In this document: positions 6,459 to 12,140 of the stretch, one piece after another | How the letters are laid out: every line of letters starts with the position of its first letter | Numbering within the stretch: the first letter of the stretch is position 1 | NCBI GenBank assembly: GCA_900557655.1 | Contig: USTX01000006.1 | Span: 1 to 12,140 of the forward strand | Direction of reading: 5' to 3' | From: an uncultured Eubacteriales bacterium | GTDB taxonomy: Bacteria > Bacillota > Clostridia > Christensenellales > UBA1242 | Length of the DNA: 12,140 nt | Made by a program: the position numbers and the translations under genes | The notes under the pieces: generated by a model | Told to the model about the DNA's origin: nothing | The model's database searches: none | Seen by the model: only the letters and a program-made list of their open reading frames with translations

Positions 6459-6734
6459 ATGTTTATTAATATCCAACTGTTTGCTCATAAAAAGGGTGTC
6501 GGCTCGTCGAGAAACGGCCGTGATAGTAATGCTCAAAGACTTGGCGTTAAAAAGTTTGCTGGCGAAAAAGTTTTGGCCGGTAACATTATCGTTCGTCAAC
6601 GCGGAACAAAGTTTCATCCCGGTAACAATGTAGGTATCGGTAAAGATGACACCTTGTTTGCAACGGCTGACGGCGTTGTTAAGTTTGAAAGATACAACAG
6701 AGATAAACAACAAGTTTCAGTTTATGCTGAATAG
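6459..6734 (+). CDS. rpmA: 50S ribosomal protein L27 precursor with Prp-cleaved extension
   Basis: L27 reaches into the peptidyl transferase centre with its N-terminus. The 91-residue precursor starts [17 protein letters not shown]. The first eight residues (MFINIQLF) are the Firmicutes-type extension, and cleavage is expected between Phe8 and Ala9 to expose the mature AHKKG end. The body has the normal [12 protein letters not shown] and [10 protein letters not shown] signatures (about 23-34 and 47-56) and ends near the family length. A GGAGG ten bases upstream, inside the end of prp, fixes the start. It is the last gene of the operon; obg, which usually follows in Firmicutes, is absent here. 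Confidence 0.98.
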   Translation: MFINIQLFAHKKGVGSSRNGRDSNAQRLGVKKFAGEKVLAGNIIVRQRGTKFHPGNNVGIGKDDTLFATADGVVKFERYNRDKQQVSVYAE

Positions 6735-6740
6735 TTTTAA

Positions 6741-6778
6741 GGCCGACTTGTGGAACTAAGTCCGCGGGTCGGTTTTTT
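6741..6778 (+). terminator. Intrinsic terminator of the rplU operon
   Basis: A 12-bp stem including G-T wobbles runs from CCGACTTGTGGA (6743-6754) to TCCGCGGGTCGG (6761-6772) with a 6-base loop, followed by six T residues. Confidence 0.9.
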
Positions 6779-6793
6779 GTTGTGAATTTTTGT

Positions 6794-6823
6794 TTGACAA
6801 GCGGGCGCGATAAATCTTATAAT
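6794..6823 (+). promoter_or_regulatory. Consensus sigma-A promoter for the acidic repeat protein gene
   Basis: A perfect TTGACA (6794-6799) and a perfect TATAAT (6818-6823) are separated by 18 bases, about 31 bases before the start codon. The GC-rich block GCGGGCGCG lies in the spacer. Confidence 0.85.
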
Positions 6824-6854
6824 TAAATGAACATTAGGTTTGTGAGGGGATGTT

Positions 6855-8024
6855 ATGGCAACTGAAGCAGAGATTGTTGACGCAAAAATCAAACTTAAAG
6901 AGGCCAATGATGTTGTAAACAGCATTATTGACCGATACGTGCGAAACTCGATGGCTGGCATTGCGGGCGAAAAAAATGAGTACGTTTTAAGCGATATGCT
7001 TTTAAGGGGCAAAATTGACGTAAGTGAAATTGGTGACGAGTTTGGCTCTGTCCGCATTGATGAAAGCGTAAACGCCGAAGAGATGGATTCAAGTCATAGC
7101 GCCGAAAGTGGTATTGTTGATGAAAAGGGCGTGGCGCAGCATAATGAAAAAGCGCAAGGCGATGAACTTGGCGCTGCGCAACAAGCCGAAACCGAGGTTG
7201 ATGACGAACGTGACGTAGCGCAACAAATCGAAAATGAGGTTGCTGATGAGCACGGTGCGGTACAGCAAAATAGTATGCGGGTTGAAAGCGATATGGCGGC
7301 CAGTGCGGATACGAAACGTGAAAGTGCGCTTACATCTGTGTTTGACAATGATAAGGCAAAGGCAAGTCAAGATGATTTGAACGCGGGTGGCGTTGTTAAT
7401 GGCGCGCAAGATGACGATTTTATGGCGCAGATTCGCGCAATGCAAAATCAAATGCAGGCTGAAAAAGAAGGTGCGGCCGCAGTTGATGTTGCTGATAATA
7501 CTTACGGTGATGCGATGGGTCAAGCCGACTTAGGTGCGGGCAATAAGACAGAAAGCTCAGTTAGATTTAACGAGTTTGGCGAGATTGTGCGCGATGACAA
7601 TACGTCTGTAAATACGCGCGATGTAAGTGGTGCCGAGGCTGGCCAAGACATTCCAACGTTTACGCCGCCTGTTATGGACGACGAAATGCCAACATTTACG
7701 CCGCCTGAAAATCAGGCCGAAAATGGAGCTGGAAATGGCGTTGGAAATGTTGATGAAAACGTGAACAAACTTGGCGCTGATAACGGCAATGGCGAAAAAG
7801 TCGAGGATAGCAAAGCTGCTGAGGTTGATAATAATAAAGAGTTTAAGCCGATAGACTTTTCGTTTGAAGACGAGAACGAGGTGGCGGCTGAGGCTGAAAA
7901 TGAAAAACAGGCCGAACTTAGCGCAGAGGCTGCGTCGGGGCGAGTTGATAACCTTAGCGACGATGCGCTTGAACGCTTAAAAGCCAGCCTTAAGGTTGCG
8001 GGCGAAGAAGAGCGCGAAAGGTAA
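6855..8024 (+). CDS. Large acidic, repeat-containing, probably disordered protein
   Basis: I do not recognise this 389-residue protein. Residues 1-65 are a helical, more ordered-looking segment (AEIVDAKIKLKEANDVVNSI; EYVLSDMLLRGKIDVSEIGDEF). The rest is highly acidic and low in hydrophobic residues. Residues 88-143 hold four tandem 14-residue repeats of pattern DE-x2-VAQQ-x-E-x-EV, encoded at about 7116-7283. Near 265-285 PTFTPP occurs twice, twelve residues apart. A short block RFNEFGEIVRDD precedes them, and a charged helix closes the protein (ALERLKASLKVAGEEERER). No signal peptide, membrane segment or enzyme motif is seen. GAGGGG before the ATG supports the start. Promoter and terminator make it monocistronic. 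A scaffold or interaction protein is a guess from composition only. Confidence 0.82.
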   Translation: MATEAEIVDAKIKLKEANDVVNSIIDRYVRNSMAGIAGEKNEYVLSDMLLRGKIDVSEIGDEFGSVRIDESVNAEEMDSSHSAESGIVDEKGVAQHNEKAQGDELGAAQQAETEVDDERDVAQQIENEVADEHGAVQQNSMRVESDMAASADTKRESALTSVFDNDKAKASQDDLNAGGVVNGAQDDDFMAQIRAMQNQMQAEKEGAAAVDVADNTYGDAMGQADLGAGNKTESSVRFNEFGEIVRDDNTSVNTRDVSGAEAGQDIPTFTPPVMDDEMPTFTPPENQAENGAGNGVGNVDENVNKLGADNGNGEKVEDSKAAEVDNNKEFKPIDFSFEDENEVAAEAENEKQAELSAEAASGRVDNLSDDALERLKASLKVAGEEERER

Positions 8025-8119
8025 CGCGCGGTGCCTAAAAGTGAATTTGATGCAAAGCAGATGGCTAATATGAATTAATTTAAATATCGCTTAAAATAAT
8101 GTGCTTATTACAAAAAAAT

Positions 8120-8145
8120 AAAAGGGGCGGCAGCGCTCCTTTTTT
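8120..8145. terminator. Intrinsic terminator, likely bidirectional
   Basis: A 10-bp stem AAAAGGGGCG / CGCTCCTTTT (one G-T pair) with a GCAG loop ends in six T residues on the plus strand. On the minus strand the same stem is followed by TTTTATTTTTTTG, so it can also stop the convergent gene at 8219-8825. Confidence 0.85.
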
Positions 8146-8218
8146 GTGATTTGTTTGGTATTTTTATAACTGTAGTGCTAATAGTTGACGCGTATGAAAT
8201 TGACTGGTGACCTATATT

Positions 8219-8428
8219 TTAGCGGCGGGTTTTGCGGTCGATAACCTTGTCAATCTTGTGTTGAAAAAATAGGCCGTATTCTTTGCGGGCGTCTAGTTCG
8301 CCTTGCTCAAAACGCTGGATACAATTTTTAAGAGTTGATTTAAAAGCGGTTTCATTTTTATATTTATAGGCAAGATTTTTTAGCATAACGATGGTGTATT
8401 TTTGGGCGTCGCGCTCAATGGCCTGCAT
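8219..8428 (-). pseudogene. C-terminal fragment of the frameshifted HExxH protein
   Basis: This 69-codon frame begins MQAIERDAQKYT and is helical and basic. It has no ribosome site, and its frame stays open upstream through WKKNWQAYFTATDNPTIYN into the N-terminal fragment, so it is best read as the tail of the same gene. ERDAQ resembles the helix that supplies the third zinc ligand (Glu) in ImmA/IrrE-like and other gluzincin-type proteins, which would complete the HEGRH site of the other fragment. Removing one C from the C6 run at 8490-8495 joins both parts into one protein of about 201 residues. Confidence 0.6.
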
Positions 8429-8444
8429 ATTATAGATGGTTGGA

Positions 8445-8825
8445 TTATCGGTTGCGGTGAAATATGCTTGCCAGTTTTTCTTCCAGCGGCGGGGGGAAGT
8501 TTAAAAACGGGATGTGCTTGCGGCGCACGATATTATATTGATACGCGTGGCGCCCTTCGTGGATAATTGTTTCCATCGCGTGAAAGCGCAACTTGTGATG
8601 ATAAAGAAGTTGGTCGTTGATAAAAATGTGTTGATTGTTTATGCTTGTGGCCTCAAAAAGACCAAGGCAACCCTCGGGTAGGTCGGGATTGACGCAAACT
8701 ATGGTCGGCTTGCGGTGTTGCTTTTTGGCCATCTTATTTTCAAGCGCTTGAAGAATTTGAAGGCGCTTATCTGGCGTGTAGTTTTGCCAATGGCTTCCTC
8801 TAAATTTTGAAAACACAAATAACAT
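8445..8825 (-). CDS. HExxH zinc metallopeptidase-like protein, N-terminal part (frameshifted)
   Basis: The 126-residue frame contains HEGRH at 89-93 (His89, Glu90, His93) within METIIHEGRHAYQYN, the classic zincin helix, preceded by mixed alpha/beta sequence (FEATSINNQHIFINDQLL). No signal peptide is seen, so a cytoplasmic role is likely. The frame derails after residue 110. Its last 16 residues (PPPLEEKLASIFHRNR) come from the wrong frame, while the alternative frame continues WKKNWQAYF into the fragment ending at 8219. GAGG in AAGAGGAAAAGTAA precedes the ATG at 8825, with a TTGCGT/TATCAT promoter behind it. I cannot name the family. It is either a recent pseudogene, a sequencing error in a C6 run, or, less likely, a frameshift product. 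Confidence 0.68.
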   Translation of the reverse strand: MLFVFSKFRGSHWQNYTPDKRLQILQALENKMAKKQHRKPTIVCVNPDLPEGCLGLFEATSINNQHIFINDQLLYHHKLRFHAMETIIHEGRHAYQYNIVRRKHIPFLNFPPPLEEKLASIFHRNR

Positions 8826-8853
8826 TTACTTTTCCTCTTAAATATGATACAAT
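8825..8853 (+). promoter_or_regulatory. Candidate promoter for the DNA glycosylase gene
   Basis: TTTACT (8825-8830), a 17-base spacer and TACAAT (8848-8853), with TG at 8845-8846 giving an extended -10. The -35 overlaps the start of the minus-strand gene. Confidence 0.5.
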
Positions 8854-8872
8854 AATTTGAAAGTTAACGCAA
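8844..8872 (-). promoter_or_regulatory. Candidate promoter for the minus-strand metallopeptidase-like gene
   Basis: On the minus strand TTGCGT (8867-8872), a 17-base spacer and TATCAT (8844-8849). The -10 elements of this and the plus-strand promoter overlap, so the two divergent transcripts should compete for RNA polymerase. Confidence 0.5.
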
Positions 8873-8881
8873 GGGGATAAT

Positions 8882-9751
8882 ATGGACTATTACAAAAAGG
8901 GTGATAATATAATAATTCCTAAATGCAAAGAATTTAACCCGCAGCATATTTTAGAGTGCGGGCAAATATTTAGGTTTATTAAAAATGGCGAAGAGTGGAC
9001 GGTGTTTAGCGGTAAAAATATTGCAAAAATACGTGAAAACGATAAAAATTATGTGATTTTTTCAACAAATGTCTGCTATTTTGCGAACTTCTTTGATTTT
9101 GAAACGGACTACGCGGCGATTAAAAATAGCCTTAAAGCTGACCCTATACTTGCAAAATGCATCCCCTTTGGGGAAGGGATAAGAATATTAAGAGGCGACC
9201 CATTTGAGATTATTATTTCGTTTGTTATATCGCAAAACAATAACATAAAGCGTATTCAAAAGATTATTGAAAGGCTTTGTGAGGCGGGGGAAGAAATTAA
9301 GTTTGACGGCGAGGTTTATCACGCTTTTCCAACCGCTCAGTGTTTGGCCGAAAAACCTTTTGAATTTTTTGCGTCGCTGGGCGCTGGATATCGCGACAAA
9401 TTTCTTTATAAAATAACGCGCGAACTTAAAGGCGTTGATTTAAATGAAAAGGCTACGCTTCCAACTAAGGAATTAAGAAAGTGGCTTATCTCTTTGTCTG
9501 GCGTTGGCCCAAAAGTTGCAGACTGCATTTTGCTTTTTGGGTTTGGACGAATGGATGTGTTTCCCGTTGACACGTGGGTTGAACAAGTTTATAACACCCT
9601 GTTTTTTGAAGGCAAGAAAAATCGCGAACAGATAGCCTTATATTTTGTAAATCGATTTGGTAAGCTTTCAGGCTACGCACAACAATACTTGTTTTATTCG
9701 GCACGGTCTTTTGATGTTTTGAAAGCCAAAAGTAGTGAGGATAGCAAATAA
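8882..9751 (+). CDS. ogg: 8-oxoguanine DNA glycosylase/AP lyase, OGG1 type
   Basis: Base-excision repair enzyme that removes 8-oxoguanine and nicks the resulting site. The 289-residue protein shows the OGG1 layout: an N-terminal domain with CGQIFRF (about 26-32), the helical domain with RGDPFEIIISFVISQNNN (about 104-121), then the helix-hairpin-helix LSGVGPKVADCILLFGFG (205-222) and the GPD Asp in VFPVDTWVE. Lys211 fits the Schiff-base lysine of OGG1 (Lys249 in human) and Asp230 the essential Asp (Asp268). GYAQQYLFYSAR near the C-terminus is also family-like. The Lys argues for OGG1 over AlkA-type monofunctional enzymes. AAGGGG (8871-8876) sets the ATG. It is transcribed alone, divergent from the minus-strand gene, and followed by a terminator. 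Confidence 0.92.
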   Translation: MDYYKKGDNIIIPKCKEFNPQHILECGQIFRFIKNGEEWTVFSGKNIAKIRENDKNYVIFSTNVCYFANFFDFETDYAAIKNSLKADPILAKCIPFGEGIRILRGDPFEIIISFVISQNNNIKRIQKIIERLCEAGEEIKFDGEVYHAFPTAQCLAEKPFEFFASLGAGYRDKFLYKITRELKGVDLNEKATLPTKELRKWLISLSGVGPKVADCILLFGFGRMDVFPVDTWVEQVYNTLFFEGKKNREQIALYFVNRFGKLSGYAQQYLFYSARSFDVLKAKSSEDSK

Positions 9752-9782
9752 CAAAAAACGCAAAATTGAATAAAAAATATGT

Positions 9783-9820
9783 AAAAACACGCTAAAAACG
9801 CTAAATTTAGCGTGTTTTTT
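9783..9820 (+). terminator. Intrinsic terminator after the glycosylase gene
   Basis: ACACGCTAAA (9787-9796, extended by A residues) pairs with TTTAGCGTGT (9806-9815), loop of nine bases, followed by a T run. The loop contains a second copy of ACGCTAAA, so a shorter alternative hairpin with the same 3' arm is possible. Confidence 0.88.
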
Positions 9821-9825
9821 GTTGT

Positions 9826-10159
9826 TTTTAATATCTCTACTTGCTTTAAATTTTGGGTTTTTGAGGGATAAATGGTATGCAATTGGTTAGGTATGTTTTT
9901 TAGTTGGCTATTATACAAAATGTAATTATATTGCGCGAATAATTTACCGCAAAAATATATGTATAACAATAAAAATATTGTAAAAATATTAAAATCAAAT
10001 TAAATAACTGCGAAAAATGATTTTAAAAATATTGATGAATTAAGGGGGCTGCTGCTGGGGCTGTTGTTTCGTCATGATAGAATGATAACAGAACAATTGG
10101 TAATTGAGTTGTTAATTAAGAATGGATAAGCAAATCAAGTTTTAATTTTAAGATTGATA
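9826..10159. other. AT-rich non-coding stretch upstream of floA
   Basis: No gene is supported here on either strand. It is mostly A/T with AAAAATATT words and a small inverted repeat (ACAATA / TATTGT, 9966-9981). It is interrupted by one G-rich tract, GGGGGCTGCTGCTGGGGCTG at 10044-10063, which stands out but matches no element I recognise. Confidence 0.6.
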
Positions 10160-10188
10160 TTGATTTTTGAATGTTTGTGTGATAAAAT
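10160..10188 (+). promoter_or_regulatory. Candidate promoter for floA
   Basis: TTGATT (10160-10165), a 17-base spacer and TAAAAT (10183-10188) with TG making an extended -10 (TGATAAAAT). It would give a leader of nearly 90 bases before the floA start. Confidence 0.55.
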
Positions 10189-10282
10189 GTAATCAATAAA
10201 ACTTTAAGGCAGATGGGTTAAGTTGAATTTGACGAAAGTTAATCGTTAATTTAATTTGAGTTTTGTTTGCTGGGAGGGAGTT

Positions 10283-11302
10283 ATGAATTTGAATTTAATT
10301 GCTGCACTTAGCACGGGGGCGATTATCGGGCTGTCAGTAGCGGGGGCTGTTATTTTGGCAGCGTTTATTATTATGCTGTGTATGGTTCCGTTAAGGCTGT
10401 GGTTTAGGGCGCTTGTTTCGGGCTCGCATGTTTCGATGGGCAAACTTATCGGGATGAAGATAAGAAAGGTTAAAGTGCAAGATATAGTTTTAAGTTATAT
10501 CAGCGCGAAAAAGGCGGGGCTTAAACTTGACATTGACGACCTTGAAACGCATTTTTTGGCGGGCGGTAATGTTGACCGTGTTGTTAAGGCGCTTATCAGT
10601 GCGCACTCGGCCAATATTGACATTTCGCTTGAAACGGCCAAGGCGATTGACCTTGCGGGGCGCGATGTTTATGAGGCGATAAGGACAAGTGTTGTGCCTA
10701 AGGTTATTGAAACGCCAACCATAAGCGCGGTTGCAAAAGACGGTGTTGAACTTAAAGTTAAGGCCAAGGTTACGGTTACGTCTAATATTCATCGCCAGAT
10801 AAGCGGCGCGGGCGAGGACACAATCATTGCGCGTGTAGGCGAGGGCATTGTTACCACCGTTGGGTCAGCCAACTCGCACAAAATCGTGCTTGAAAACCCT
10901 GACCTTATTTCGGCCACCGTGCTTTCAAAAGGGCTTGACAGCGGCACGGCGTATGAAATCTTGTCAATAGACATTGCTGACATTGATGTTGGCGTTAACA
11001 TTGGCGCGCGCCTTGATATAGATAAGGCTATCGCGCAAAAGAAGATAAGCGAGGCTAAGGCTGAGGAGCGAAAGAGTATGGCCAATGCGCAAGAGCAAGA
11101 GATGAAAGCGAAAGTGCAAGAAATGCAGGCTGAACTTATTCGTGCAGAGGCCGAGGTTCCAAAAGCGATGGCAAAGGCGCTGCAAGAGGGCAAGATGAGC
11201 GCGATGGACTATTATAAACTTCAAAACTTGCAGGCAGACACCCAGATGCGCAAAACGATTGGAAAAGACGAGACGCCAAAAACTAACAAGCCAAAGGCGT
11301 AA
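10283..11302 (+). CDS. floA: Flotillin-like protein FloA
   Basis: FloA organises membrane microdomains and membrane fluidity in Bacillota. The 339-residue protein matches the usual length of about 330. It has an N-terminal membrane hairpin or helix (about 5-36), the conserved [16 protein letters not shown] segment (about 65-80), the SPFH/band-7 region through about 235, then an Ala/Glu-rich coiled coil ([40 protein letters not shown]) and the family ending [29 protein letters not shown] before the ATG at 10283 decides the start over an in-frame TTG nine codons upstream. No NfeD-family partner gene is upstream; a small membrane-anchored gene follows after 18 bases and is probably cotranscribed. 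Confidence 0.95.
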   Translation: MNLNLIAALSTGAIIGLSVAGAVILAAFIIMLCMVPLRLWFRALVSGSHVSMGKLIGMKIRKVKVQDIVLSYISAKKAGLKLDIDDLETHFLAGGNVDRVVKALISAHSANIDISLETAKAIDLAGRDVYEAIRTSVVPKVIETPTISAVAKDGVELKVKAKVTVTSNIHRQISGAGEDTIIARVGEGIVTTVGSANSHKIVLENPDLISATVLSKGLDSGTAYEILSIDIADIDVGVNIGARLDIDKAIAQKKISEAKAEERKSMANAQEQEMKAKVQEMQAELIRAEAEVPKAMAKALQEGKMSAMDYYKLQNLQADTQMRKTIGKDETPKTNKPKA

Positions 11303-11320
11303 AGTAAGGACGGGTTTTGG

Positions 11321-11626
11321 ATGATTTATGTTTTTATAGGCCTTGTTGTTATGTTCGTTTGGTTCACCGTTTGGGCGGTGGTTAAGGCTAATGACTTTAA
11401 GTCTAAGCCGAAAGAAGAAAAGAAAGAGTCGGCGCCACCTCCACCACCACAAACCGACGAATACGTTTTTGTTACACAAGAAAAGCCTAAAAAGGTGAAG
11501 ATTAAGAAGAAAGAAAAAGAAGAGAAAGTTAAAGGCGAGGCGCAGGTTGTTTCGGTTTTTAAGTCAACTGAAAAGGCGGACGAAGAAAAAACCGCCACCG
11601 ATGACCGCGCTTCGTGTCGGAGATAA
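11321..11626 (+). CDS. Membrane-anchored charged protein downstream of floA (possibly frameshifted N-terminal part)
   Basis: The 101-residue frame begins with one membrane segment (about 2-22, IYVFIGLVVMFVWFTVWAVV) followed directly by a Lys/Glu/Pro-rich cytoplasmic region with a PPPPP run near 40-44 and a KIKKKEKEEK block. Its 3' end reads TDDRASCRR and stops, while another frame continues with the same kind of composition to the window edge. A 31-base sequence at 11579-11609 recurs nearly intact at 11634-11664, offset by 55 bases, which is not a multiple of three; each copy reads DE...ATDDR in its own frame. I infer one gene broken by a one-base shift. No family is recognised. Its tight spacing to floA suggests a membrane-microdomain partner. 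Confidence 0.65.
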   Translation: MIYVFIGLVVMFVWFTVWAVVKANDFKSKPKEEKKESAPPPPPQTDEYVFVTQEKPKKVKIKKKEKEEKVKGEAQVVSVFKSTEKADEEKTATDDRASCRR

Positions 11627-12140
11627 ACAAAGGGACGAAAAAAACCCCGCAACCGATGACCGCGAAGAGCTTTATCAAAAATATATCGCACAAGAAAATG
11701 GTGCGGAGGGCGATATGGAATCTGGCGCTGACGGTTCGGGCGCTCGTGGCGACGCGGGCGTAAGAAGACCTCAGCCGTTGCCACTTTCAGACCGAGATAT
11801 TGAAAGGCGTATTGCACAGATTCGGCGTGACAATTTTGAGGCGACCGACAAGCCGCAAAGTGATGGCGAATCGTTTAAAGAAGAGCCGACCTATTACGGC
11901 TTTGGTGTTGGGTCAAGCGCGCACGACCACGGAAGTATGAAAGACCCTAATTTTGACCCGTGGGCGAACGAGAACAAGGCGGCGCCCCTTTCGCCGCGCG
12001 GGGCAGGGCTTTCGCGAAGAGACTATGGCGACCTGCTTGATGATGACGACGATTTTGTTGATTTTGAAGCGATTGACAGAATTATGAACAACCGTCCGCA
12101 TATGGGTCCGGGGTCTAGGCCAAGGCCAAGCGGTTTTGGT
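11601..12140 (+). CDS. Charged, disordered protein, continuation of the floA-downstream gene, partial at right edge
   Basis: This frame is open from at least 11601 to the last base of the window (180 codons), so its end lies outside. An ATG exists at 11601 but has no ribosome site and overlaps the preceding frame, so this is more likely the C-terminal part of the 11321 gene after a frameshift than an independent gene. The sequence is rich in Asp, Arg, Gly and Pro. Segments include DIERRIAQIRRDNFEATD, PTYYGFGVGSS, KDPNFDPWANEN, and an acidic block LLDDDDDFVDFEAIDRIM before a Pro/Arg/Gly-rich end. It has no recognised domain and is probably disordered and cytoplasmic. Confidence 0.6.
   Translation, partial: MTALRVGDKQRDEKNPATDDREELYQKYIAQENGAEGDMESGADGSGARGDAGVRRPQPLPLSDRDIERRIAQIRRDNFEATDKPQSDGESFKEEPTYYGFGVGSSAHDHGSMKDPNFDPWANENKAAPLSPRGAGLSRRDYGDLLDDDDDFVDFEAIDRIMNNRPHMGPGSRPRPSGFG

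Noticed and set aside
7089..7523. A 144-codon minus-strand frame inside the acidic protein gene.
   Set aside because: It is the antisense shadow of the repeat region; no promoter or ribosome site supports it.
9694..9969. A minus-strand frame of 91 codons across the end of the glycosylase gene.
   Set aside because: It crosses the intrinsic terminator, overlaps the glycosylase coding end, lacks a ribosome site and has composition expected from AT-rich DNA.
10789..11479. Long minus-strand frames opposite floA and the following gene.
   Set aside because: Their Ser/Ala/Leu-rich or Arg/Phe-rich translations are the usual antisense of an Ala/Glu/Lys-rich coiled coil.

Overview
The window looks like chromosomal DNA of a low-to-moderate GC endospore-forming Bacillota, most likely an uncultured Clostridia-type lineage. 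The assignment rests on gene content and order. A MreB-like gene, minD, minE, a SpoIVFA-like gene, a SpoIVFB-like protease, then rplU-prp-rpmA is a contracted form of the mreB ... minCD-spoIVFA-spoIVFB-rplU-ysxB-rpmA block of Bacillus and Clostridium. L27 carries the N-terminal extension typical of Firmicutes that possess the Prp protease. Genus or species cannot be judged from what is here.

Layout: (1) 1-2366, a promoter, a MreB-family gene whose nucleotide-binding motifs are badly eroded, a 250-base partly structured gap, then minD and a short minE. No mreC, mreD or minC lies between them. (2) 2367-4142, an AT-rich gap, then a SpoIVFA-like degenerate LytM membrane protein and a SpoIVFB-like site-2 protease. 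(3) 4323-5611, a self-contained two-gene transcription unit (strong promoter, two unrecognised proteins of about 200 residues that look like divergent paralogues, terminator) sitting between spoIVFB and rplU. (4) 5679-6778, the ribosomal operon rplU-prp-rpmA with its own strong promoter, a leader of about 110 bases and a terminator. (5) 6794-8145, a monocistronic gene for a long acidic, repeat-containing, probably disordered protein, occupying the position where obg often lies, followed by a terminator that reads well in both directions. (6) 8219-8825 on the minus strand, a HExxH metallopeptidase-like gene split by a one-base frameshift in a C run. (7) 8882-9825, an OGG1-type 8-oxoguanine DNA glycosylase, divergently promoted, with a terminator. 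(8) 9826-10282, an AT-rich non-coding stretch with a candidate promoter, then floA (flotillin-like) and a downstream membrane-anchored charged protein that also appears frameshifted and runs off the right edge.

How the genes fit together: regions 1-2 concern cell shape, division-site placement and late sporulation signalling (SpoIVFA/SpoIVFB control pro-sigma-K processing in Bacillus). Region 4 couples L27 to the protease that trims it. Regions 5-8 are accessory or housekeeping genes with individual promoters. The observations most worth following are the pseudo-ATPase-like MreB ahead of minDE, the tandem paralogue pair inserted between spoIVFB and rplU, the MinE without an obvious membrane-targeting N-terminus, and two independent apparent frameshifts.
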